In this document: one piece after another, positions 26,121-34,472 of the stretch
Numbering within the stretch: position 1 is the stretch's first letter
Layout: each line of letters starts with the position of its first letter
Assembly: GCF_049723235.1 (NCBI RefSeq)
Contig: NZ_JBNARB010000009.1
Span: 18,228 to 82,227 of the forward strand
From: Thermovenabulum sp049723235
Lineage (GTDB): Bacteria; Bacillota; Thermosediminibacteria; Thermosediminibacterales; Thermosediminibacteraceae
Reading direction: 5' to 3'
Length of the DNA: 64,000 nt
Made by a program: the position numbers and the translations under genes
Notes under the pieces: generated by a model
The model's database searches: none
Told to the model about the DNA's origin: nothing
The model's input: the letters and a program-made list of their open reading frames with translations, nothing else

Positions 26121-27884
26121 ATGTGGGTTGTAAAAAAAGGAATATTATTTGTGAGTATATTCACTATTATTTCCTTAATGGTGTTAACCTCATGTGCCCG
26201 GCAGGCCCTGGTAAAATTTGAAGATGGCTACGGCAGCGTTTTACTGGAAATACCGGGGCTAAAAGAAAATATACCCTATTATCCGGTGAGCTCTGCTTTG
26301 GACGATGAGGGAAATATTTATATACTGGATCAGATTTCTACCGCCGGGAGTGTTTTTGTATTTGATAAAAATTATAACTTTAAAGAAAAATTTGCTCCCC
26401 TTGGCGGAATAGAGCAGGAAAATGTGGACATTGCGGTGGATAAAGAGGGTGCCGTATATATTGCTGATCTGGGAATGGGAGAAATAATAAAGTACAAAAA
26501 TGAAAAGGAAGTAAAAAGAATTAAACCCGATGATAGCTTTTTCCCCAGGGCTATTGCGGTAAATTCAAAAAATGAACTTATAGTTTTAAGTTATGATAAG
26601 GTATACGTGTTTAATTCGGAAGGAGAGATTTTGAGAAAGTTTGGTGAAAGCGGAAGGGGAAAGGGGCAATTTATGACCTATGGCTCCGAATTTTATATAG
26701 GCCCCCTGGGGATTGCTGTGGATGAACAGGACAATATCTACGTTGCCGATACTTTAAACAAAAGGCTGCAGCAGTTTACACCGGATGGTGCGTTTACAAA
26801 GGATTACCCTTTAGAGGATGAACCCCAGGATGTGGCGGTGAATGAAGAGGGAATCTTTGCTCTGCTCAAGAATAAAATAGTAAAAATTGATTTTAAAAAG
26901 GGCAGTATAAAGGAATTTTATAAAATAGCAGAGAATAATGAGGATTTTTCTTTTTCAAGCCTTTTCGGGAAAAAGGACAAACTCGTCATATGCTTACCCG
27001 ATGATAAAGGAGTAGTGTTTTTCGAAAAAGGAAAAGAAGTAAAGGTAATAAAAAATAATGACAAAGAAAATTTCCTTTTTCCCCATCACGTTTATGGGGA
27101 TAAACAACATATTATAGTTGTAAGCGGGAATTTTTACGAAAAGACAGGTAAAGTCCAGGTTTTTAAAAAGGATGGTAGCTTTTTATATAACCTGTCTTTA
27201 CCCGGAGAGGATTTTATTAAGCCAGTGGATGCGGTAATTATAAAAGATAAAATTTACGTTCTTGATTTAGACAGGGTCCATATCTTTGATAAGAATGGAA
27301 ATTACATAAAGAGCTTCGGAGAACGGGGAGAAGAAGAAGGTAAACTGGGAGTATTTGATAATTACGGAGATTTAATGGGGCCAATGGATATTGCCGCGGG
27401 AGAAGATAATAATCTTTACATTGCCGATACCTTTAATGACAGAATAAATATATATGACGCAAATGGCAACTTTTTAAGACAGATAGAAATACAGGAACCA
27501 AAAGAAATAACTTTTGATGAAAAAGGGAATATGTACGTGCTTAAAAACGGTATTTTCTCCTTAGTGAAATGGGATGGGATGAGTTTTAAAGAGGTGTTGA
27601 ACGATAGGTTTAAAGAACTTTTTTATGAAGACGAGAGAAATCCGGAAGATTCCGGAATTCAAGGAATTGCAGTAAAAAATGGCAAAATATATTTATCCAA
27701 TACGGGAAATCACAAAATTGAGGTATTTGACCTGAAAGGCAACCATATAGAAAGCATAGGGGGGGTTGGATTTGAGAAAGGAAGGTTTAATACCCCCAAG
27801 GGCATTTTTATAGACAATGAGGATAATTTAATAGTTGCCGATAGTGGCAATCACAGGTTAATATTATTAAAAAAAGGGAGGTAA
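26121..27884 (+). CDS. NHL-repeat beta-propeller lipoprotein
   Basis: 587 residues. A signal peptide ends in the lipobox MVLTSCA, so the mature protein is probably tethered to the outer face of the membrane by a lipidated cysteine near residue 26. The rest is NHL-type repeats: units such as GNIYILDQ, DNIYVADTLNKRLQQF, NNLYIADTFNDRINIYD and DNLIVADSGNHRLILLK. At least two six-bladed propellers could be built. The binding partner is unknown. It ends 5 nt before dapA. Confidence 0.85.
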   Translation: MWVVKKGILFVSIFTIISLMVLTSCARQALVKFEDGYGSVLLEIPGLKENIPYYPVSSALDDEGNIYILDQISTAGSVFVFDKNYNFKEKFAPLGGIEQENVDIAVDKEGAVYIADLGMGEIIKYKNEKEVKRIKPDDSFFPRAIAVNSKNELIVLSYDKVYVFNSEGEILRKFGESGRGKGQFMTYGSEFYIGPLGIAVDEQDNIYVADTLNKRLQQFTPDGAFTKDYPLEDEPQDVAVNEEGIFALLKNKIVKIDFKKGSIKEFYKIAENNEDFSFSSLFGKKDKLVICLPDDKGVVFFEKGKEVKVIKNNDKENFLFPHHVYGDKQHIIVVSGNFYEKTGKVQVFKKDGSFLYNLSLPGEDFIKPVDAVIIKDKIYVLDLDRVHIFDKNGNYIKSFGERGEEEGKLGVFDNYGDLMGPMDIAAGEDNNLYIADTFNDRINIYDANGNFLRQIEIQEPKEITFDEKGNMYVLKNGIFSLVKWDGMSFKEVLNDRFKELFYEDERNPEDSGIQGIAVKNGKIYLSNTGNHKIEVFDLKGNHIESIGGVGFEKGRFNTPKGIFIDNEDNLIVADSGNHRLILLKKGR

Positions 27885-27889
27885 GTTTT

Positions 27890-28765
27890 ATGGATTTCGG
27901 GAAAGTGATTACCGCAGCAGTAACTCCTTTCGATGACGAATTAAAGGTAGACTACGATGCTTTCCAAAAACTGATCGATTACCTCATAGAAAACGGCAGC
28001 GACTCTATTGTGGTTACCGGAACCACGGGAGAATCCCCCACCTTAACCGACGAGGAAAAGTTGAAGCTTTACAGGGCGGCGGTGGAGGCTTCAGGAAAAA
28101 GGGCAAAGATAATTGCAGGAACGGGCTCTAACAATACGGCAAAGAGCATTGAACTTTCGATTAAAGCTCAGGAGTTAGGGGTAGATGGGCTTTTACTGGT
28201 GGCCCCTTATTACAACAAACCTACCCAGGAAGGACTCTACAGGCATTTCAAGATGATTGCGGAAAGCGTAAAAATACCGTGTATGCTTTACAATGTGCCC
28301 GGAAGGACATCGGTAAATATTGAACCGGAAACAGTGGCAAGGCTTTTGGAAGTTAAAAACATAGTCGCTCTTAAAGATGCCGGAGGGAACCTTGATAAAA
28401 CAAGCCTTACAAAAAAACTTGCTCCAAAATTAGATATTTATAGCGGAGACGACAGCATGACACTGCCGATGCTTTCCATAGGGGCAAAAGGAGTCGTTAG
28501 TGTAGCATCTCATATTGCGGGTAAAGAGATAAAGGAAATGATTGAAAGCTTCGAAAGAGGAGAACTGAAAAAAGCCTTAGACCTACACTTAAAGCTTTTT
28601 GATTTGTTCAAAACACTATTTATTATCACAAACCCCATTCCCGTAAAGGAAGCACTGAACCAAATGGGAATAAAGGTAGGAGGATTAAGGCCGCCTCTTT
28701 GTGAAGCCGACGAGAAAACTAAAAAGGCCATAAGTGAATGTTTAAAGGCATTGAATAAAATATAA
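27890..28765 (+). CDS. dapA: 4-hydroxy-tetrahydrodipicolinate synthase
   Basis: 291 residues. The catalytic lysine is in IVALKDAGGN and the conserved tyrosine in MLYNVPGRTSV. GTTGESPTL near residue 45 is the pyruvate-binding turn. The enzyme condenses pyruvate with aspartate semialdehyde for lysine and dipicolinate, the latter needed for spores. Strong GGGAGG before the ATG; terminator right after. Confidence 0.96.
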   Translation: MDFGKVITAAVTPFDDELKVDYDAFQKLIDYLIENGSDSIVVTGTTGESPTLTDEEKLKLYRAAVEASGKRAKIIAGTGSNNTAKSIELSIKAQELGVDGLLLVAPYYNKPTQEGLYRHFKMIAESVKIPCMLYNVPGRTSVNIEPETVARLLEVKNIVALKDAGGNLDKTSLTKKLAPKLDIYSGDDSMTLPMLSIGAKGVVSVASHIAGKEIKEMIESFERGELKKALDLHLKLFDLFKTLFIITNPIPVKEALNQMGIKVGGLRPPLCEADEKTKKAISECLKALNKI

Positions 28766-28768
28766 AAT

Positions 28769-28790
28769 AACCCCTTTGATGGGGTTTTTT
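28769..28790 (+). terminator. Intrinsic terminator after dapA
   Basis: AACCCC-TTTGAT-GGGGTT hairpin followed by TTTT. Confidence 0.85.
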
Positions 28791-28866
28791 ATATAGCTAT
28801 GCAGCTTATTTTAAGATGATGATCTTATCAGCAATTAGATTCCAAAAGCGTATGGGGTAAAAAGGT

Positions 28867-29739
28867 TTATGTGTAAAAAATTTCTTGGATATCTTTTTCA
28901 TTAAAGCGATAAGCTTTTTTACAATAATTGCAAACCAGTTCCACCACTCCGCTGGATTTTAATATATCTTTTACTTCCTCTTCCCCTAAGCTGATAAGAA
29001 TTTTTTCTATTTTTTCCTTTGAACAGCTGCAATGGTAATTCAGCACATGCCTTGCTGTAAAGGTTAGCTCAAAATCTTTCAGCAGATTCTTCAATATGTC
29101 TTCAGGTGAAAGTTGCTCTTCTATCAATCGGGTTACAGGTTTTGTGTTTTTTAGCTGTTCCTCAATAGAGGCTACGGCTTTTTCCTCTGCCTGGGGTAAA
29201 AGCTGAATAATAAATCCTCCCGAAGCTTTTATACTGCCGTCCGTATTAACAAGAACACCCAGTGCAACGCTGGAGGGTATTTGTTCGGATTTTGCAAAAT
29301 AATAGGTCAGGTCTTCGGCAATTTCACCTGAAACCAATGGAACCTGTCCTACATAAGGTTCTTTTAATCCCAGGTCCTTTACTACGGTCAGGGTGCCCGT
29401 GCTGCCTACTATTCCTGCAACATCGAGTTTACCCTTTTGATTTAACGGAATGTGGGCTTCGGGGTTTCCGATAAATCCTTTTACATTGCCTTTAGAATCG
29501 GCATGAGCTACGATTATTCCTGCACTACCCCCTCCATCGACCCTGAGGGTTATCGTATCCTTTTCGCCCTTCAGCATAAGACCCATCAATGCCGATGCGG
29601 TAAGAAGGCGGCCGAAGGCTGCGGAGGCGGTAGGAAGGGTATTGTGGATAATCCTTGCTTTTTCGACCAGGTTTGTTGTACGTCCGCAAAAAGCAAGGAT
29701 GCCTGCTTTTTCATCTATTGCTCTTACAACATAATCCAT
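28867..29739 (-). CDS. hslO: Redox-regulated chaperone Hsp33
   Basis: About 290 residues from the ATG at 29739, which has AAAGGAGG upstream; upstream in-frame sequence is not conserved. The zinc-binding redox switch CXC-CXXC is visible at residues 237, 239, 270 and 273. On oxidation Hsp33 unfolds and holds unfolding proteins. It lies on the strand opposite to its neighbours, facing the replication fork. Confidence 0.96.
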   Translation of the reverse strand: MDYVVRAIDEKAGILAFCGRTTNLVEKARIIHNTLPTASAAFGRLLTASALMGLMLKGEKDTITLRVDGGGSAGIIVAHADSKGNVKGFIGNPEAHIPLNQKGKLDVAGIVGSTGTLTVVKDLGLKEPYVGQVPLVSGEIAEDLTYYFAKSEQIPSSVALGVLVNTDGSIKASGGFIIQLLPQAEEKAVASIEEQLKNTKPVTRLIEEQLSPEDILKNLLKDFELTFTARHVLNYHCSCSKEKIEKILISLGEEEVKDILKSSGVVELVCNYCKKAYRFNEKDIQEIFYT

Positions 29740-29807
29740 ATGCCATCCTCCTTTGATGTAGCACATAAAATTATTTTGTAACAAAATCCAAATAAAATCA
29801 ATAAAAA

Positions 29808-29836
29808 AAGCACCGGCAAATTCTCCGGTGCTTGAA
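29808..29836 (-). terminator. Intrinsic terminator on the minus strand with no intact gene upstream
   Basis: AAGCACCGG/CCGGTGCTT hairpin followed on the minus strand by TTTTTATTG. It lies upstream of hslO and points the same way, so it would end a transcript coming from 29850-30060, where no complete gene exists. Confidence 0.75.
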
Positions 29837-29853
29837 ATTTTTTTCACTCAATT

Positions 29854-29922
29854 TCATCCGTATTTTTCGACCGCTTCTATAACCGCGCTAATGTTTTCTA
29901 ACTTCAAAGAAAATCCATGATT
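29854..29922 (-). pseudogene. Possible C-terminal gene remnant (about 22 codons)
   Basis: On the minus strand a short frame with gene-like composition (SLKLENISAVIEAVEKYG then stop) lies just before the orphan terminator and is preceded by an in-frame stop. It could be the tail of a lost gene; the parent family was not identified. The rest of the 350-nt gap from 29740 to 30089 holds no other frame, only AT-rich DNA with a possible TATAAT for rsmI near 30002. Confidence 0.3.
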
Positions 29923-30089
29923 TTATCCCTTCTTCATAACATTTTTTAAAGGGCGTTAATCCTAATCGGAAGAATAATTATACCAATGCATCAAATTAAG
30001 TTATAATATTATAAGTAAAATCAATATATACTGGTTAATTTTTATAGGTAATATCGGAAAATATCTTGCCGAAAGCGGGAGGAAAAATA

Positions 30090-30941
30090 ATGGAGCAAAA
30101 AAAGGGCAGGCTGTTTTTATGCCCTACCCCCATAGGAAACCTGGAAGATATCACCTTAAGGGTTTTAAAGATATTAAAAGAGGTGGAAGTTATAGCAGCT
30201 GAAGACACCCGGGTTACAAGAAAGCTTATGAACCATTACGGCATAAAAAAGCCTTTGATTTCCTACCACGAACACAATAAAACTAAAAAAGGTGAAGAAA
30301 TAATAAAATTATTGCTGGAAGGCCGGGATGTGGCTCTGGTTTCGGACGCAGGAACGCCTGGTATTTCCGACCCGGGAGAGGATCTTGTAAAGGCTGCCAT
30401 AGAAGAAAATATAGAAGTTGTTCCGCTTCCCGGGCCATCGGCTTTTGTTACGGCTTTAATAGCTTCGGGCTTTTCCACCAGAAGATTTGCTTTTGAAGGT
30501 TTTCTTCCCAAAAAAGATAAAGAGAGAGAAAAAATACTTGACGACCTTTCAAATGAAAAAAGAACCATAATATTTTACGAATCGCCTCATAGAATAGTTA
30601 AATTTTTAAGGGAACTTAAAGAAAAAATGGGGGATCGGAGGATTGTCATTGCCAGGGAGCTAACCAAAATGCATGAGGAGTTTTTCCGGGGGACGGTAGA
30701 AGAAGCTCTTTTAAAATTTAATACAAAAGAGCCAAAAGGAGAATTTGTCATTATTATAGAAGGGGTTTTAGAAGAAGAGACAAATGATACTCCTGATGAA
30801 AATGTGAAGGAAAAGGCATTGGAAAAGGTAAAGGAATACGTAAAAGGCGGAATGGCAAAAAGCCAGGCGGTAAAAAAGGTTTCGAAAGAGTTTAATATAT
30901 CGAAAAACGAGCTTTACAGCGATATACACAGGGAGAATTGA
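30090..30941 (+). CDS. rsmI: 16S rRNA (cytidine1402-2'-O)-methyltransferase
   Basis: About 283 residues from the ATG at 30090 with GGGAGG upstream. Tetrapyrrole-methylase fold with CPTPIGNLEDITLRVL at the start, AEDTRVTRKLM, and VSDAGTPGISDPG. It methylates the ribose of C1402 in 16S rRNA. The C-terminal region holds a helix-turn-helix-like KSQAVKKVSKEFNISKNEL. Confidence 0.95.
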   Translation: MEQKKGRLFLCPTPIGNLEDITLRVLKILKEVEVIAAEDTRVTRKLMNHYGIKKPLISYHEHNKTKKGEEIIKLLLEGRDVALVSDAGTPGISDPGEDLVKAAIEENIEVVPLPGPSAFVTALIASGFSTRRFAFEGFLPKKDKEREKILDDLSNEKRTIIFYESPHRIVKFLRELKEKMGDRRIVIARELTKMHEEFFRGTVEEALLKFNTKEPKGEFVIIIEGVLEEETNDTPDENVKEKALEKVKEYVKGGMAKSQAVKKVSKEFNISKNELYSDIHREN

Positions 30942-30949
30942 CTTAATTA

Positions 30950-30985
30950 AAAAGGCAGGTGGATTTCCTTCCTGCCAGAATTTTT
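30950..30985. terminator. Bidirectional terminator between rsmI and abrB
   Basis: GGCAGG and CCTGCC arms (30954-30976) with A and T runs on the two sides; it can serve the convergent rsmI and abrB. Confidence 0.75.
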
Positions 30986-30986
30986 C

Positions 30987-31235
30987 TTAAGGGTTATTAA
31001 TTTCGTTTATGCATTTTTTGCAAATATTTTTTCCTTTGAAATTCAACAATTCTTCAGCGTCAGCGTTTCCGCAGAAGATGCAGCCGGGTTCGTACTTCCT
31101 TAAAATTATTTTGTCGCCATCCACATATATTTCAAGAGGGTCTTTTTCGGAAATGTTTAAAACCCTCCTCAATTCTATAGGGATGACTACTCTGCCCAGC
31201 TCATCGACTTTTCGGACGACCCCCGTCGATTTCAC
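30987..31235 (-). CDS. abrB: AbrB/SpoVT-type transition-state regulator with C-terminal zinc motif
   Basis: About 82 residues from a GTG start at 31235 with GGGGGCG upstream. The swapped-hairpin DNA-binding domain reads VKSTGVVRKVDELGRVVIPIE. The C-terminal half has a CXXC-X16-CXXC pattern (CIFCGN..NICKKC), found in clostridial AbrB proteins. Transition-state repressor. A Spo0A box lies in its leader, which fits repression by Spo0A as in Bacillus. Confidence 0.92.
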   Translation of the reverse strand: MKSTGVVRKVDELGRVVIPIELRRVLNISEKDPLEIYVDGDKIILRKYEPGCIFCGNADAEELLNFKGKNICKKCINEINNP

Positions 31236-31249
31236 AAATTTCGCCCCCT

Positions 31250-31258
31250 TTCGACAAA
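31250..31258 (-). promoter_or_regulatory. Spo0A box in the abrB leader
   Basis: TTTGTCGAA on the minus strand, a strong match to the 0A box TTTGTCRAA, located between the -10 and the abrB start. Spo0A bound here would block abrB. Confidence 0.65.
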
Positions 31259-31272
31259 TTTTTCTTAACAAG

Positions 31273-31301
31273 AATATACCATTTATGTAAAAAAGAGTCA
31301 A
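31273..31301 (-). promoter_or_regulatory. SigA promoter for abrB
   Basis: TTGACT and TATATT with a 17-nt spacer, about 40 nt before the abrB start. Confidence 0.7.
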
Positions 31302-31353
31302 TGTTTGTTTATTTTTACACAAGGTTTAAGGTAATTTAGAAAGGGATGACACC

Positions 31354-32313
31354 ATGGAAAGGATAAGCGAGGATTTTAAAGAAAAAATTAAAAAGACCGC
31401 AGAAATGCTGAAAAACAGGGGATTAAAAAAGCCCGGTGGGGAAGTTATTAGAAAGCTCATTAAAGAAAATTCTGTAGGAGAATTTTTAAAGGCACAAAAG
31501 CTTCAAGAAAAGGATTTGGATAAAATTAAACTGGAAGGCGGAATAGCAGGAGTTGATGGCTCAATAAATAGTATCGGAGGTGTTTATCCTTATTTAATTT
31601 TTGTCAAAAGAGCTCTCGGCATTTCTTCAGAAAAAAGCCGGGAAGAAATTGAGCTTTCCGAAGTGGATTCCCCTTTACTTATGGAGGAACAAATTAAAGA
31701 AGAAGAGTACAGGGCATTGCAGAAAAAACGGCTTGCCGAGCTGGAAGCGGAGGCGGCCAAGCAGGTCTTAATAAAATTTCGCCCGAAGGTGCTTTTTTTG
31801 GATGGCTCTTTAGTCAGGTTTAAAATTGAAGCAAAAAGTCGTTTTGACCAAATAAAGGATATAGCGTTAAAAAACGATGTCGTAATAGCGGGGCTGGTAG
31901 AGGGTATTTCTACCTCGGTAATCAGCGGATCTATTAATAAAGGGCTTCCCCTGGAATTCAAGTATGCCGCAGACTGGGAAATACTTATGGGAGCTATGGA
32001 TGTGGGGGAATTTTTAGAAATTAAATCCGGAGTTTTTAAGGAAGGTTTCAGGACGCTTTTTATGAGGAGCTCCCTTGATCCCAAACCCATAGGGGTGGAT
32101 ATTCTGGAAGAACAAAAGGATTTTACTTACTTTATTGCCAACCTGGTTTACACTTTGACTCCCGAAAACGGCAGAGGGATACCCCTCTGGATGGATATTG
32201 TGGATAAAAAGGTCAAAATTACCGATTCTTTTATGGAAGCCGTGATTAACGGTTTTTTAGGAGAGGATTTTACTGAAATTATTACACCTAAGAGGGAAAA
32301 GAGAAATCCTTAG
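31354..32313 (+). CDS. nurA: NurA-domain 5'-3' nuclease
   Basis: 319 residues. NurA domain with the metal-binding aspartates in GGIAGVDGSINS (D68) and VLFLDGSLVRF. The C-terminal NGRGIPLWMDIVDKKVKI is also typical. It forms a complex with the HerA ATPase; in archaea and Thermus they resect double-strand breaks. It sits directly before herA. A helical N-terminal extension (1-60) may contact HerA. Confidence 0.9.
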   Translation: MERISEDFKEKIKKTAEMLKNRGLKKPGGEVIRKLIKENSVGEFLKAQKLQEKDLDKIKLEGGIAGVDGSINSIGGVYPYLIFVKRALGISSEKSREEIELSEVDSPLLMEEQIKEEEYRALQKKRLAELEAEAAKQVLIKFRPKVLFLDGSLVRFKIEAKSRFDQIKDIALKNDVVIAGLVEGISTSVISGSINKGLPLEFKYAADWEILMGAMDVGEFLEIKSGVFKEGFRTLFMRSSLDPKPIGVDILEEQKDFTYFIANLVYTLTPENGRGIPLWMDIVDKKVKITDSFMEAVINGFLGEDFTEIITPKREKRNP

Positions 32314-32334
32314 TTAAGAAGGGAGAAGGGAAAA

Positions 32335-34170
32335 ATGAACGTTGTAGGTCTTACAACCTCCCATGAGGTTTATATAGCTTCAAAGGAGCGAAAGTTTAGA
32401 ATAAACGAGTTAATACTTATTGAGGATCCCAATCAAGGCCCGGTAATAGGGGAGGTATCGGAAACCTTTTCTTATAACAGGTACATACCTTTTTCTTTGA
32501 ATCACGATTTTTTTGATGCTAAGGTAGTGGAATCCTTGAAAAGGCTGGGTTACAGCATTGATGAAGAGGAAATAAATGTGGCAAAGGTTAAGCTGATGAC
32601 CGAAACTACTTATCCCATTGTTACAGGCTCTAAGGCGAGGATACCTGATTTTTTTGAGGTTAAAGATATACTTGTAAGGGGAAGTAAGGAGGATGGCCTT
32701 GTCCTGGGCGAAATAAAGCATACCGAGGAAACAGCACAAACAATGGGAGAAGAGTTAAAGGGACTATTTTATATACTTAACAAAGGGAAAACCGAAAAAA
32801 CAAAAAGCGTGCCCTTTATATTAGACCTCAGGTCTTTTCAGCAATATCCGCATATCGGTATTTTCGGGGGTTCCGGCTCGGGAAAATCCTTTGGTATGAG
32901 GGTAATAATGGAGGAATTGATGAGGAAGAGAATACCTTCTATCATACTGGATCCCCATTACGAAATGGATTTTTCCACCTCTTCAGATCTCGGGGAAAGG
33001 CCGGATTTCAGTGATTGCTATCAGAAATTCCAGATCGGTGAGGACATAGGTGTAGAATTTTCAGCATTGACTACAAGAGACCTCCTGGATCTTTTGTCCG
33101 CCGTTAAACCTTTGACCGAGGCAATGTCCAGTGCTGTGGAAATCCTCTTTAAAAGGGGAGATTCCTACGCCAGTTTTTCCTCAAGGGTCGAAGATCTATG
33201 CGAAGCTTTAGAGATGGGCAAGGCAAAGCTGGATAAAATGATCGCATTGGAAGGAATAAAGGAAATCGAGAAAGAAAAATACAGACGTTTAAGGGAGCTG
33301 GTGGAAGAGTATTCCAATATTCCCCTTCCCTCCGTTCAGGGTATTTCCTGGAGGTTGAGAAGGCTTTATTACTCGGGGATTTTCAGCCACGATATAAACC
33401 CGGTAATAAGAGCGTTAAAGTCGGGTAAACTTTCGGTAATACAGGGGCCTATTTGGCTTTTACAGGTGTTTGCAACTTACATTCTTTCAAGTTTGTACAG
33501 AAAAAGAAGGGATTACAAGGATGGAGAACTAAGGGGAGAAAAAAACTTTGAATATTTTCCACCCTTTGTCGTCGCCACGGATGAAGCCCATAATTTTGCA
33601 CCAAAAGGTTATGATGCCCCCAGCAAGGGCATAATAAAAGAAATAGCGCAGGAAGGGAGAAAATACGGGGTATTCCTGGTATTGGCAACACAAAGGCCTA
33701 CCTTGTTGGATGAAACCGTTACCGCTCAGCTCAATACCAAAATAATATTCAGGACGGTAAGGGGCAACGACATCAGCACACTGATGGAGGAGACGGATTT
33801 GAGCTCCGAGGAAGCAAAAAGGCTTCCCTATCTTCCCTCGGGGGATGCTTTTGTCTCCACTCCGCTTTTCGGCAGGACCATCGCGATTAGGGTAAGGTAT
33901 CCTTACTCCATGAGCCCTCATTTGAAAAATCCGTTTGACGAGCTAATAGAAAAAAGCAATCAGGAGATGGAAGAATACTATGAACTAATTAAAAAGGAAT
34001 TGCCAATTTATGAATCAAATCTTTTGAGGGTTGCGAAAAATATAAGTTCGCAAAATTCGAAGGTTGTAATGGAAGTTAATGCTTTAAAAAATCTTTTAGA
34101 AGAAATGGTTAAAAAGGGAAAAATAAAAAAAGAGGAATCTCCCTTCGGCAGTTTCTATACCGAAGCTTGA
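32335..34170 (+). CDS. herA: HerA-type DNA translocase ATPase
   Basis: 611 residues. An N-terminal HAS-barrel-like part, then an FtsK/HerA ATPase with Walker A GGSGSGKS (178-185), Walker B VVATDEAHNF and the sensor LATQRPTLLDETV. Its partner NurA lies 21 nt upstream. A predicted hexameric pump threading DNA to the nuclease. The stop codon TGA is part of the -35 box of the next promoter. Confidence 0.93.
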   Translation: MNVVGLTTSHEVYIASKERKFRINELILIEDPNQGPVIGEVSETFSYNRYIPFSLNHDFFDAKVVESLKRLGYSIDEEEINVAKVKLMTETTYPIVTGSKARIPDFFEVKDILVRGSKEDGLVLGEIKHTEETAQTMGEELKGLFYILNKGKTEKTKSVPFILDLRSFQQYPHIGIFGGSGSGKSFGMRVIMEELMRKRIPSIILDPHYEMDFSTSSDLGERPDFSDCYQKFQIGEDIGVEFSALTTRDLLDLLSAVKPLTEAMSSAVEILFKRGDSYASFSSRVEDLCEALEMGKAKLDKMIALEGIKEIEKEKYRRLRELVEEYSNIPLPSVQGISWRLRRLYYSGIFSHDINPVIRALKSGKLSVIQGPIWLLQVFATYILSSLYRKRRDYKDGELRGEKNFEYFPPFVVATDEAHNFAPKGYDAPSKGIIKEIAQEGRKYGVFLVLATQRPTLLDETVTAQLNTKIIFRTVRGNDISTLMEETDLSSEEAKRLPYLPSGDAFVSTPLFGRTIAIRVRYPYSMSPHLKNPFDELIEKSNQEMEEYYELIKKELPIYESNLLRVAKNISSQNSKVVMEVNALKNLLEEMVKKGKIKKEESPFGSFYTEA

Positions 34171-34197
34171 CAGGGTGCGGAAAAACTGGTATATAAT
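34167..34197 (+). promoter_or_regulatory. SigA promoter for the metG leader
   Basis: TTGACA at 34167-34172 (covering the herA stop) and TATATAAT at 34190-34197, spacer 17 to 19 nt. Confidence 0.65.
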
Positions 34198-34202
34198 AGA
34201 TA

Positions 34203-34440
34203 AACTCCATAAGACTTCAATGAAGGGTTGAGTAGGCAAAAATAAAGGCCAAAGAGAGCCGGGTAAGGTGAAAGCCGGTGCCTGCTTTTTGCCGAACATG
34301 GACCTGGAGAAACCTTTGCCGAAGTATTTTCAGGTAAAGGCGGGTATAAGCCCGATAAAGCTAAAAAGGCCGAAAAGGCGAATTAGGGTGGGACCGCGGG
34401 TTACCCTCGCCCCTTTGTGGATGGCGGGGGTTTTTTAATT
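34203..34440 (+). ncRNA. T-box riboswitch, methionine specific
   Basis: Leader with the T-box motif AGGGTGGGACCGCGG (34385-34399), the AGAGAGCCGG stem I region, and the candidate specifier codon ATG at 34298-34300 in the context GAAC-ATG-GACC. The terminator CCCTCGCC/GGCGGGGG plus six T is at 34404-34436. Uncharged tRNA-Met would stabilise the antiterminator and switch metG on. Confidence 0.93.
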
Positions 34441-34472
34441 TTAAGATTATAAAGGAAAAAGGAGGGCAATCA

